Of a stretch of DNA of 22,836 bases, positions 1 through 7,807 are shown one piece after another. Both the position numbers and the translations under genes were made by a program. The stretch spans positions 1-22,836 of the forward strand of contig CAYORU010000049.1 of NCBI GenBank assembly GCA_964406445.1, written 5' to 3'. The notes below the pieces were generated by a model. It searched no databases. It was not told the DNA's origin and was given only the letters and a program-made list of their open reading frames with translations. Origin of the DNA: SG8-30 sp964406445. Its GTDB lineage: Bacteria; Pseudomonadota; Gammaproteobacteria; Steroidobacterales; Steroidobacteraceae. The first letter of the stretch is position 1. The number at the start of each line of letters is the position of its first letter.

Positions 1-1
1 G

Positions 2-2074
2 GCGATCCGCGGCGGCCGCGTCGGTGCCGTGCTCAACCAGGTTCACCAGGACACGGTCGACGAACTGCAACGCCTCGCGGTCGAGGAGAGCCGGCTCGGC
101 ATTCCCCTGCTGTTCGGGCGCGACGTGATCCACGGCTTCCGGACCGTGATGCCCATTCCGCTCGGCCAGGCGGCGACTTTCGATCCCGCGCTGGTCCGCG
201 AGTGCGCGAGGCTCGCAGCGCTGGAGGCGGCGGCCGCAGGCGTCAACTGGACCTTCGCGCCGATGCTGGACATCGCCCGCGATCCGCGCTGGGGCCGGAT
301 CGCCGAGAGCCTGGGCGAGGATCCGCTGCTGGCGAGCCGGCTAGGCGTCGCGATGCTCGAGGGTTTCCAGGGCGACGACCTCGCCGCGCCCGGATCGATT
401 GCCGCCTGCGCAAAACACTTCGCCGGCTACGGCGCCGTCGAGGCCGGACGCGACTACGCGACGACCAACATTCCCGAGAACGAGCTGCGCAACGTGTATC
501 TGCCGCCGTTCGCCGCCGCGGTCGAGGCGGGGGTTGCGTCCGTCATGACCTCCTTCAGCGACCTCGACGGCGTGCCCGCGACGGCCAACGCATTCCTGTT
601 GCGGCAGGTCCTGCGCGCCGAGTGGGGATTCAGCGGTTTCGTCGTCAGCGACTGGAACTCGATCCAGCAGCTCGCCGTTCACGGGCTGACCGACGACGAC
701 GCAGGTTCGGCCCTCGAGGCCGTCGCGGCCGGTGTCGACATGGACATGGCCGGTGGTGTCTACGCTGCGCACCTGCCGCGGCTGGTCGAGGCGGGCCGCG
801 TGCCCATGGAAACAATCGATGCTGCCGTGGCCTCCATCCTCCGGCTCAAGCTGCGTCTGGGGCTGTTCGAGCGGCCGTATCGTCGGTCCGGCGCGCTTTC
901 CGTGGTCAAGGCCGAGGACGCGCGGCACGCCGCCCGTCGGGCGGCGCTGCGCAGCGTCGTCCTCCTCAAGAACGACGCCGCGGCATTGCCGCTTTCGAGA
1001 TCGGCGACCAACTCCCTCGCCGTCATCGGTCCGCTCGCCGACGAACCTTACGAGCAGCTCGGCACCTGGATCTTCGACGGAGACCCGGCGATCAGCGTCA
1101 CGGGCCTGCGGGGCTTGCGCGAACTGGTCGGCGCCGGCGTCGCGATCCGGCATGTGCGGGCGCTCGAGACGAGCCGGAGCCGCGCGAGCGACGGTTTCGA
1201 CGAAGCGCTGGAAGCGGCGCGCGCCTCGGACGCGGTGGTCCTGTTCCTCGGCGAGGAGTCCATCCTTTCCGGCGAGGCGCATTCGCGCGCAGACATCGGC
1301 CTGCCGGGCGCGCAGGCGGCGCTGGTCAGGCACCTGCGCAGCGCGGGCAAGCCGCTCATCGCGGTAATCATGGCCGGCCGGCCGCTGACGCTCGGCGACG
1401 TGATCGACGACCTCGACGCGGTGCTGTTCGCGTGGCACCCGGGCACCATGGCGGGCGCGGCGCTGGCCGATCTGCTGTTCGGCGTCGAGTCGCCGTCCGG
1501 CAAGCTGCCAGTGAGCTTTCCGAAAGTCGTCGGCCAGATCCCGATCCACTACAACCGCAAGATGGGCGGCAAGCCGCCGTCCCGCGACAGCATTGTGCTG
1601 ATCGACGACATTCCCGTGGCTGCGGGGCAGACTTCCTTCGGCAACACTTCCTACCACCTCGACGCGGGCTACGAGCCGCTGTTTCCCTTCGGTTTCGGCC
1701 TGTCCTACGCAGAATTTCGCTACTCGCAGCTCGAACTGAGCGCGCCCGAGCTGCGCATGGGCGAAAGGCTGGGGGTCTCGGTCCGGGTAGAGAACGCGGG
1801 GCAGGTGGCGGCGGAAGAAGTCGTCCAGCTGTATGTGCGCGACAGGGTCGGGAGCGTCACGCGCCCGGTCCGCGAGCTCAAGGACTTCCGGCGCATCCGG
1901 CTCGAGCCAGGCGCGAGCACGATCGTCGACTTCGAGCTGGGGGGCGCCGACCTCGCGTTCTACGGGCGGAGCAACCGCCGCGTAGTGGAAGCAGGTGAAT
2001 TCGACGTCTGGGTCGGCGGCAGCTCCGAGGCTTCCCTCGGCGCCGCTTTCCGGCTGGTCGCGTCGCCGCCGTAG
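2..2074 (+). CDS. GH3 beta-glucosidase (BglX-like), 5' truncated
   Basis: Glycoside hydrolase family 3 enzyme, expected to release glucose from the non-reducing ends of beta-glucans or oligosaccharides. The reading frame is open from base 2, and GRVGAVLNQV upstream of the first GTG (29) aligns with the segment before the BglX catalytic core. The true N-terminus, including any signal peptide, is therefore outside the window, probably fewer than 100 residues. Visible motifs are the (beta/alpha)8 domain with DPRWGR, KHFAGYGAVE and the nucleophile Asp in VSDW (codon 650-652), the alpha/beta sandwich domain with a GEES..SGEAHSR loop (about 1250-1285), and a C-terminal FnIII-like domain (about 1725-2040). 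The stop lies 10 bp before the MFS permease gene, suggesting an operon with it and the downstream GH17 gene. Substrate is inferred: the GH17 partner suggests beta-1,3-glucan. Confidence 0.93.
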   Translation, partial: AIRGGRVGAVLNQVHQDTVDELQRLAVEESRLGIPLLFGRDVIHGFRTVMPIPLGQAATFDPALVRECARLAALEAAAAGVNWTFAPMLDIARDPRWGRIAESLGEDPLLASRLGVAMLEGFQGDDLAAPGSIAACAKHFAGYGAVEAGRDYATTNIPENELRNVYLPPFAAAVEAGVASVMTSFSDLDGVPATANAFLLRQVLRAEWGFSGFVVSDWNSIQQLAVHGLTDDDAGSALEAVAAGVDMDMAGGVYAAHLPRLVEAGRVPMETIDAAVASILRLKLRLGLFERPYRRSGALSVVKAEDARHAARRAALRSVVLLKNDAAALPLSRSATNSLAVIGPLADEPYEQLGTWIFDGDPAISVTGLRGLRELVGAGVAIRHVRALETSRSRASDGFDEALEAARASDAVVLFLGEESILSGEAHSRADIGLPGAQAALVRHLRSAGKPLIAVIMAGRPLTLGDVIDDLDAVLFAWHPGTMAGAALADLLFGVESPSGKLPVSFPKVVGQIPIHYNRKMGGKPPSRDSIVLIDDIPVAAGQTSFGNTSYHLDAGYEPLFPFGFGLSYAEFRYSQLELSAPELRMGERLGVSVRVENAGQVAAEEVVQLYVRDRVGSVTRPVRELKDFRRIRLEPGASTIVDFELGGADLAFYGRSNRRVVEAGEFDVWVGGSSEASLGAAFRLVASPP

Positions 2075-2084
2075 CGGAGCTCGG

Positions 2085-3647
2085 ATGACGCCGCAGTCCC
2101 GCTACATGACCGGCACCGCCCTGATCGTGGCGCTCGGCGGGTTCCTCATGGGCTTCGATGCCTCCGTGATTTCGGGCGTCGTGCGCTTCATCGAGGCCGA
2201 GTTCGCGCTCAGTCCGCTGCAGGTCGGCTGGGCCGTGTCCTCGCTGTCGCTAACCGCGACGCTCGGGATGTTCGCCTCGGGGCCGCTCAGCGATCGTATC
2301 GGGCGGCGCCCGGTACTGCAGGCCGCCGCCGTGCTGTTCGCGGTGTCGGCGGTCGCCTCGGCGATCGCGCCGGACTACCTGACGCTGGTGGTCGCGCGAA
2401 TGATCGGCGGCCTCGGCGTCGGCGCCGCCCTGATCGTCGCGCCGATGTACATCGCAGAGATGGCGTCGCCGGCCTCGCGGGGCCGCCTCGTCTCCTTCAA
2501 CCAGCTCAACATCGTCGTGGGAATCTCGGCGGCTTTCTTCAGCAACTACCTGTTCCTGGTCCTCGGCGAGTCTGGCGCGTCGTGGACGGAGGCGCTGAAG
2601 TTCGGCGAGTGGAGCTGGCGCTGGATGCTAGGCATCGAGACCCTGCCCGCGGTCGCCTACCTGCTGGCGCTCTCGCGGGTGCCGGAAAGTCCCCGCTGGC
2701 TCGCGCTGCGCGGCCGGGACGGCGATGCGCTCGACGTGCTCGGACGCGTCGCCGGTTCGGCGGCAGCGCCCGCGGTGCTGCGCGAGGTGAAGCAGGCCAT
2801 CTCCGCCGAGGCGCAACTCGGCAAGACACCCTGGCGCGCGCTGCTGCACCCGTCGCTGCGTCTAGTGATGACCGTGGGGATCGCCGTCGGCGTGCTGCAG
2901 CAGATCACTGGGATCAATGCCGTGTTCTTCTACGCGCCCGTGATCTTCGAGCAGACCGGAATCGGTGCCAATGCCGCCTTCATGCAGGCGGCGCTCGTCG
3001 GTCTCGTCAACCTGCTGTTTACCGTCGTGGCCCTGGCGGTGATCGACCGGCTCGGCCGCCGGCCCTTGCTCGGCCTCGGCCTCGCGGGCATCGCGGTGTG
3101 CATGCTGACGCTTGCCTGGGGCTTCAACTCGGCGACCTATACGCTCGATCGCGCTTCGGTCGAGGCGCTGCCGGAAAGCGTCGACCGCGCTGCGCTAGCG
3201 CCGCTCGTCGGCCGTAGCTTCGGAGATGATGCAGAGTTCCGCCGGGCGGCCTGCGCCGCCCTCGGCGAGGAGCCCTGTCGCCAGTTCGGGTCGCGGCTGG
3301 TCAGCGAGTCGATCAGCGTCGATCCATGGCTCGTCCTGCTGCCGATCCTCGGCTTCGTCGCGAGCTTCGCCCTGTCGCTGGGGCCGGTGATGTGGGTGCT
3401 GTTCTCCGAGCTCTTTCCAAACCGCGCGCGAGGTGCGGCGATCTCTTTCGTCGGACTGGTCAACTCAGCGACGGCCTTCGTGGTGACGCTCGCCTTTCCA
3501 TGGCAGCTGCAATCCATGGGCAGCGTCTCCACGTTCGTGATCTATGGTGTCTTCGCGGCGGCAGGCCTCATCCTGATGATGCGCATCCTGCCCGAGACGA
3601 AGGGCCGCTCCCTGGAGGAGCTCGAGCTGATGCTGGTGAGGCGCTGA
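2085..3647 (+). CDS. MFS sugar porter (glucose/sugar:H+ symporter type)
   Basis: Inner-membrane transporter of the sugar porter family, 520 aa with about 12 predicted transmembrane helices. Family signatures are all visible: GFDASVISG in TM1, the DRIGRRP loop, PESPRWL after TM6, QQITGINAVFFYAP in TM7, a second DRLGRRP and the C-terminal PETKGRSLEELE. I chose the ATG at 2085 because GGAG at 2076-2079 precedes it and the hydrophobic TM1 starts directly after it; the frame is also open upstream inside the GH3 gene, without homology. Oddity: between TM9 and TM10 (about residues 346-412) there is an extended hydrophilic loop with two cysteines nine residues apart. Position between two glucan hydrolases suggests it imports the released glucose or oligosaccharide. 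The exact sugar is not readable from sequence. Confidence 0.92.
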   Translation: MTPQSRYMTGTALIVALGGFLMGFDASVISGVVRFIEAEFALSPLQVGWAVSSLSLTATLGMFASGPLSDRIGRRPVLQAAAVLFAVSAVASAIAPDYLTLVVARMIGGLGVGAALIVAPMYIAEMASPASRGRLVSFNQLNIVVGISAAFFSNYLFLVLGESGASWTEALKFGEWSWRWMLGIETLPAVAYLLALSRVPESPRWLALRGRDGDALDVLGRVAGSAAAPAVLREVKQAISAEAQLGKTPWRALLHPSLRLVMTVGIAVGVLQQITGINAVFFYAPVIFEQTGIGANAAFMQAALVGLVNLLFTVVALAVIDRLGRRPLLGLGLAGIAVCMLTLAWGFNSATYTLDRASVEALPESVDRAALAPLVGRSFGDDAEFRRAACAALGEEPCRQFGSRLVSESISVDPWLVLLPILGFVASFALSLGPVMWVLFSELFPNRARGAAISFVGLVNSATAFVVTLAFPWQLQSMGSVSTFVIYGVFAAAGLILMMRILPETKGRSLEELELMLVRR

Positions 3648-3702
3648 GACCGCCGCCGGGCCCGCGCGCAGGGAAAAACGTTGCTGGTGGAGGAGGATTC
3701 TC

Positions 3703-4740
3703 ATGAAACGAACTGTCACCTGGCTTGCCACCCTCATGCTTGCAGCCGGCGCGGGTTGCGCGAAGAAACCGGAGCCTGCGGGGCCTTCTCCCGCCTCGGA
3801 AGTGGCGCAGTCTCCGCAAGCACTGATCGCCGGGCAGACCATGGCGATTTCCTACTCTGGGTTCCGCGAGGGGCAGCACCCGGATCGCGGCGACGGCGCG
3901 GTCAACCCGACACGCGACCAGGTGCGCGAGGACCTGCAGATCCTCGCTCAGCACGGGTTCCGGCTGATCCGCATGTACGACTCCGGGGAGAACACCGTGA
4001 CTGCGCTCGAACTGATCCGCGAGGAGGGCCTGCCGATCAAGATGCTGCTCGGCATCTGGCTCGACGCGGAGGTGAGCAATCACGAGGGCTGCCCCTGGCT
4101 GACCGAGCCCATTCCCGAGGAAACGCTTGCGGCGAACGTGCTGAAGAACGCGGCGGAGATCGCCCGCGGGATCGCGCTGGCCCGCGAGTACGACGACATC
4201 GTGGTCGCGGTCAACGTCGGCAACGAGGCGCTGGTGGAATGGAACGACCACATGGTGCCGCTGGAGCGGGTGGTGTCCTATGTCGAGCAGGTGAAGGCGG
4301 CCATCGATCAGCCGGTCACCGTCGCCGACAACTACGTCTGGTGGGCGCGGCACGGCGGGCCGCTGGCAGCAGCGGTCGACTTCATCGGAGTGCACACGTA
4401 TCCGCAGTGGGAGGAAAAGACCATCGACGAGGCGCTGCCCTACATGATCGAGAACATCGAGGCCGTGCGGACCGCGTTGCCGGGCAAGCCGATCGCCATC
4501 CTCGAAGCGGGCTGGGCGACGACGGCGAGCGAATTCGGCGAGCGCGCGAGCGAGGCAGACCAGGCGCGGCACTACCGCGAGGTGGAGGAGTGGGCACGCG
4601 CCACGAACACCACGGTGTTCTGGTTCGAGGCCTTCGACGAGCCCTGGAAGGGCGATCCGACCGATCCGCTAGGCGCGGAGAAGCACTGGGGACTGTTCTT
4701 CGTGAGCCGCCTTCCCAAGGAGGTCGTGCGCGGCGAATGA
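3703..4740 (+). CDS. GH17 family lipoprotein (beta-1,3-glucanase/transglucosylase-like)
   Basis: Predicted lipoprotein of 345 aa. It starts with a short basic-hydrophobic signal and a lipobox-like LAAGAGC (Cys19), so it is probably anchored in the periplasm or outer membrane. The mature part is a TIM-barrel enzyme of family 17: RLIRMYDSGENT, then VGNE with the acid/base Glu175 (codon 4225-4227), HTYPQW, and LEAGW with the nucleophile Glu268 (codon 4504-4506). FWFEAFDEPWK closes the barrel. Family 17 enzymes act on beta-1,3-glucans by hydrolysis or transglycosylation. A very good ribosome site, GGAGGAGGA (3689-3697), fixes the ATG. It lies 55 bp after the sugar porter in the same direction, completing a glucan locus. 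A role in making cyclic or capsular glucan rather than degrading it cannot be excluded. Confidence 0.88.
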   Translation: MKRTVTWLATLMLAAGAGCAKKPEPAGPSPASEVAQSPQALIAGQTMAISYSGFREGQHPDRGDGAVNPTRDQVREDLQILAQHGFRLIRMYDSGENTVTALELIREEGLPIKMLLGIWLDAEVSNHEGCPWLTEPIPEETLAANVLKNAAEIARGIALAREYDDIVVAVNVGNEALVEWNDHMVPLERVVSYVEQVKAAIDQPVTVADNYVWWARHGGPLAAAVDFIGVHTYPQWEEKTIDEALPYMIENIEAVRTALPGKPIAILEAGWATTASEFGERASEADQARHYREVEEWARATNTTVFWFEAFDEPWKGDPTDPLGAEKHWGLFFVSRLPKEVVRGE

Positions 4741-4798
4741 CCGCGGTGCTGCAGGTCACCCGGGCCGAGGCGGGCCAGCGCGGCCGCGTGCCGGACGG

Positions 4799-5797
4799 CT
4801 ACCAGGCATAGGCCTCGGGGGCGCTGCCGCCCGGGCCCGGGAAAATCTGGTCCAGCCGGCGGAGCGTATCCGCGTCGAGCGTGACCTCGGTGGCGCGCAC
4901 TGCCTTCTCGAGCTGCTCGACGGTGCGCGGGCCGATGATCGGCGCGGTCACCGCCGGGTTGTGCAGCAGCCAGGCGAGGGCGACCGTGCCGGGCTCCTCG
5001 CCGAGCTCGCGGCACAGCGACTCGTAGGCCTCGAGCTTCGCGCGGTTCTTCTCGATCTGCGCGGCGAAGCCCTCCTCGACGCGCCGGCCTGCCTGGATCT
5101 TGCCGAGCACGCCGCCAAGCAGGCCGCCGGCCAGCGGGCTCCACGGGATCAGGCCGAGCCCGTAATGCCGGCAGGCGGGAATGACCTCGAGTTCGATGGT
5201 GCGGGCGTTGAGGTTGTAGAGGCTCTGCTCGCTGGCGAGCCCCGCCATGCCGCGCCGGCTGGCCTCCTGGCAGGCGGTCGCGATGTCCCAGCCGGCGAAG
5301 TTGCTCGACCCGCTGTAGACGATCTTGCCCTGCTGCACGAGCGCCTGGAACGACTGCCAGATCTCGTCCCAGGGGCAGGCCCGGTCCACGTGGTGCATCT
5401 GGTAGAGGTCGATCCAGTCGGTCTGCAGGCGCCGGAGGCTGCCTTCGCAGTGCTTCCGGATCTTGACCGCCGACAGGCTGCGGCCGTCCGTGTTGGGCTC
5501 GGGGCGGTTCGCGCGGCGCCTGACCGGGTTGTAGACCTTGGTCGCGAGCACGACGGCGTCGCGCCGGCCGCCGCCCTGGGCGAGCCAGCGGCCGATGATC
5601 TCCTCGGTCGTGCCCTGCTCGACCGTCCAGCCGTACACGTCGGCGGTGTCGAAGAAGTTGATCCCGAGCTCGAGCGCGCGGTCCATGATCCGGAAGCTCT
5701 CGGCCTCATCCGTGACCCAGCCGAAGTTCATCGTGCCGAGGCAGAGGTTGCTGACGAGGGCGCCGTTTCGGCCGAGACGTCCGTGCTTGACTGGCAT
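4799..5797 (-). CDS. Aldo/keto reductase family protein
   Basis: Cytoplasmic NAD(P)H-dependent oxidoreductase, 332 aa, close to the usual size of KV-beta-like aldo/keto reductases. The catalytic tetrad is complete: Asp53 and Tyr55 in FFDTADVYG, Lys87 in LATKVYNP and His135 in LYQMHHVD. The later GKIVYSGSSNFAGW, GLIPWSPLAGG and IIGPRT segments form the barrel and cofactor end. The ATG at 5797 is preceded by GGAG seven bases upstream on the minus strand; the open frame continues further upstream without homology. It converges on the GH17 gene across 58 bp and diverges from the racemase-like gene across 138 bp. Physiological substrate unknown. It may be a cluster-border gene unrelated to photosynthesis. 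Confidence 0.9.
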   Translation of the reverse strand: MPVKHGRLGRNGALVSNLCLGTMNFGWVTDEAESFRIMDRALELGINFFDTADVYGWTVEQGTTEEIIGRWLAQGGGRRDAVVLATKVYNPVRRRANRPEPNTDGRSLSAVKIRKHCEGSLRRLQTDWIDLYQMHHVDRACPWDEIWQSFQALVQQGKIVYSGSSNFAGWDIATACQEASRRGMAGLASEQSLYNLNARTIELEVIPACRHYGLGLIPWSPLAGGLLGGVLGKIQAGRRVEEGFAAQIEKNRAKLEAYESLCRELGEEPGTVALAWLLHNPAVTAPIIGPRTVEQLEKAVRATEVTLDADTLRRLDQIFPGPGGSAPEAYAW

Positions 5798-5935
5798 GCG
5801 CAATCTCCGGAGGGCGCGCTTCCCAGGGACAATCGGCGCGCGGCACCGTGATTCTCCACCAACCGGCCGAAGCGTGCGACGATTCGCCGGCCCGGGCCCC
5901 GTGGCGGGCAGGCCGGGCGAGGAGACTTCGAAGCC

Positions 5936-6700
5936 GTGACCGGCCAGCAGAACAGGCGATCGCGCGATTACGGTGCATTGGCGCGCGTCGGCCTCGCCGT
6001 GCCGCAGGCCAACCCGACCGTCGAGCCCGAACTGCAGGCCTTGATGCCGGCCGGCGTGCAGTGTCACGCCACCCGGCTCGTTCACCCGTCGCCGCGGGTC
6101 GAGGAGCGCCTGCAGCACTACATCCGGCACATCCCCGAGGCCGTCGCGAGCTTCGGGCCGCTCAGGCTCGACGCCCTGGGTTTCGGCTGCACGGGCTCTT
6201 CCTACCTCGCCGGCCCGGCGCTCGAGGACCGGCTGGTCGTAGCCGCGCGGGAGCGCTGCGGGCTGCCGTTGGTGACGGCCGCGCAGGCGCTGCGGCGTGC
6301 GCTGGCCGCGGCCGGCGTCACGCGATTTGCGCTCGTCGCGCCCTATCCGGAGGCGCTGGCACAGGCGGGGCTGGGCTACTGGCGCGACGCGGGCTTCGAG
6401 GTCACGGCCTCATCGCGGGTCGACCCGGCGCTGAGCGACACGCACGACATCTACGAGCTGACCTCTGCCGATGCGCTGCGGGCCGCGCGCTGCGTCGATC
6501 TGGCGGGCGCCGAGGCGCTCGTTCTGAGCGGCACCGGCATGCCGACCCTCGCCGCGCTGGCACAGCTTCGCGGCACGCTCGACCTGCCCGTGCTGAGTTC
6601 CAACCTGTGCCTTGCCTGGGCGCTGCTGCGCGAGGCTGCGCCCGCCCTGGCGCCGGGGGAGCCCATGGGCCTGATCGGGAACGCGCGCTCCCGGACTTGA
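5936..6700 (+). CDS. Maleate isomerase / arylmalonate decarboxylase-like protein (Asp/Glu racemase superfamily)
   Basis: Protein of 254 aa with two Rossmann-like halves typical of the maleate cis-trans isomerase/arylmalonate decarboxylase group. The N-terminal half has GLAVPQANPTVEPEL and the first active-site loop GFGCTGSSY with Cys85. The second half has VLSGTGMPTLAAL where relatives usually carry a second catalytic Cys (SCVQMPSL-like), so that residue appears to be Gly199 here. The GTG start at 5936 follows GAGGAG (5919-5924) with a rather long 11-nt spacer. It stands 81 bp before bchI in the same direction and could be co-transcribed with it. Racemase, isomerase or decarboxylase activity is family knowledge; the actual substrate is not known, and the one-cysteine site argues against ordinary two-base racemisation. 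Confidence 0.82.
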   Translation: MTGQQNRRSRDYGALARVGLAVPQANPTVEPELQALMPAGVQCHATRLVHPSPRVEERLQHYIRHIPEAVASFGPLRLDALGFGCTGSSYLAGPALEDRLVVAARERCGLPLVTAAQALRRALAAAGVTRFALVAPYPEALAQAGLGYWRDAGFEVTASSRVDPALSDTHDIYELTSADALRAARCVDLAGAEALVLSGTGMPTLAALAQLRGTLDLPVLSSNLCLAWALLREAAPALAPGEPMGLIGNARSRT

Positions 6701-6726
6701 GTCGCCGCATCCGCGAAGGTTAGATT
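6697..6726 (+). promoter_or_regulatory. Possible sigma70 promoter before bchI
   Basis: TTGAGT (6697-6702) and TAGATT (6721-6726) are separated by 18 bp and could serve as -35 and -10 boxes for the bchI operon. The -35 overlaps the stop of the preceding gene, and the -10 lies in an inverted repeat. No TGT-N12-ACA box is present here. Weak evidence, from motif inspection only. Confidence 0.3.
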
Positions 6727-6731
6727 CGCGG
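6711..6731. repeat. Inverted repeat in the bchI leader
   Basis: CCGCGAA (6711-6717) and TTCGCGG (6725-6731) are perfect 7-bp arms around a 7-nt loop. With one bulged G the arms extend to ATCCGCGAA/TTCGCGGGAT. There is no U-tract, so a classical terminator is unlikely; a protein-binding site or RNA hairpin in the leader is possible. Confidence 0.45.
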
Positions 6732-6781
6732 GATCGTCTACCCGCTCTGCGGCACTCGCAGCGCGTTCAGGAATCCGCTGC

Positions 6782-7807
6782 ATGCCCGTGCCGTTCCCCT
6801 TCTCCGCGATCGTCGGTCAGGACGAGATGAAGCTTGCGCTGCTCACGGCCGCCGTCGATCCGGGCATCGGCGGCGTGCTGGTCTTCGGGGACCGCGGCAC
6901 CGGCAAGTCCACGGCGGTGCGCGCGCTGGCGGCGCTGCTGCCGAAGATGCACGCGGTCGCCGGCTGCCGCTACGGCTGCGATCCCGAGGGCGGCGAGCGG
7001 CTCTGCGACGATTGCCGGTCGGCAGGCAGGCACGGCGCGCTGCGCTCGCGCCTGGTGCCTGTGCCGGTCGTGGACCTGCCCCTCGGCGCGACCGAGGACC
7101 GCGTGGTCGGCGCCCTCGACCTGGAGCGGGCGCTGGCCCGCGGCGAGAAGGCCTTCGAGCCGGGGCTGCTCGCGCGCGCCAACCGTGGCTTCCTGTACAT
7201 CGACGAGGTCAACCTGCTCGAGGATCACCTCGTCGACCTGCTGCTCGACGTCGCCGCCTCGGGCGAGAACGTCGTCGAGCGGGAGGGGCTCAGCGTCCGT
7301 CACCCGGCGCGCTTCGTGCTGGTGGGCAGCGGCAATCCGGAGGAGGGCGAGCTCAGGCCGCAGCTCCTCGACCGCTTCGGCCTGTCGGTGGAAGTGCGCA
7401 CGCCTGAGGACCTGCCGACGCGCATCGAGGTCGTGCGCCGCCGCGACGACTTCGAGCGCGACCCGCCGGCCTTCGTGCGCGCCTGGCAGCGCCAGGACTC
7501 GAAGCTGCGCCGGCGCATCGTCGCGGCCCGCGGGCGGCTCGCGGAGGTGGAGGTCCCCGACGCGGCGCTCGAGCGTGCCGCCCGGCTGTGCATGGCGCTC
7601 GGCACCGACGGACTGCGTGGCGAGCTCACGCTCGTCCGCGCCGCCCGTGCGTTCGCGGCGCTCGAGGGCGCCGCCGAAGTCGGCGACGTCGAGCTGAAGC
7701 GGGTCGCGCCTGCCGCGCTCCGCCATCGCCTGCGTCGCAATCCTCTCGACGAATCGGGCTCGACGGCGCGCGTCGAGCGCGCCCTCGCCGAGCACTTCGC
7801 CGCGTGA
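6782..7807 (+). CDS. bchI: Magnesium chelatase ATPase subunit I
   Basis: AAA+ motor subunit of Mg-protoporphyrin IX chelatase (BchI-BchD-BchH), the first committed step of bacteriochlorophyll synthesis, in the cytoplasm. At 341 aa it has the usual length. Near the N-terminus is FPFSAIVGQDEMKLAL, then Walker A GDRGTGKST (about residues 38-46), the conserved VVDLPLGATEDRVVGALD, Walker B FLYIDEVNLLEDH, VLVGSGNPEEGELRPQLLDRFGL and the C-terminal RHRLRRNPLDESGSTARV. Four cysteines in CX3CX8CX2C lie between Walker A and the VVDLPLG segment. It starts at ATG 6782, and its TGA is embedded in the GTGA that starts bchD, implying translational coupling and stoichiometric supply of I and D. Confidence 0.97.
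   Translation: MPVPFPFSAIVGQDEMKLALLTAAVDPGIGGVLVFGDRGTGKSTAVRALAALLPKMHAVAGCRYGCDPEGGERLCDDCRSAGRHGALRSRLVPVPVVDLPLGATEDRVVGALDLERALARGEKAFEPGLLARANRGFLYIDEVNLLEDHLVDLLLDVAASGENVVEREGLSVRHPARFVLVGSGNPEEGELRPQLLDRFGLSVEVRTPEDLPTRIEVVRRRDDFERDPPAFVRAWQRQDSKLRRRIVAARGRLAEVEVPDAALERAARLCMALGTDGLRGELTLVRAARAFAALEGAAEVGDVELKRVAPAALRHRLRRNPLDESGSTARVERALAEHFAA

Noticed and set aside
341..1657. 438-codon minus-strand frame opposite the GH3 gene
   Set aside because: Shadow of GH3 coding; no recognisable motif and low-complexity charged composition.
4779..4788. CGCGGCCGCG palindrome between the convergent GH17 and aldo/keto reductase genes as a terminator
   Set aside because: No loop and no U-tract; such palindromes are common in DNA of this composition.
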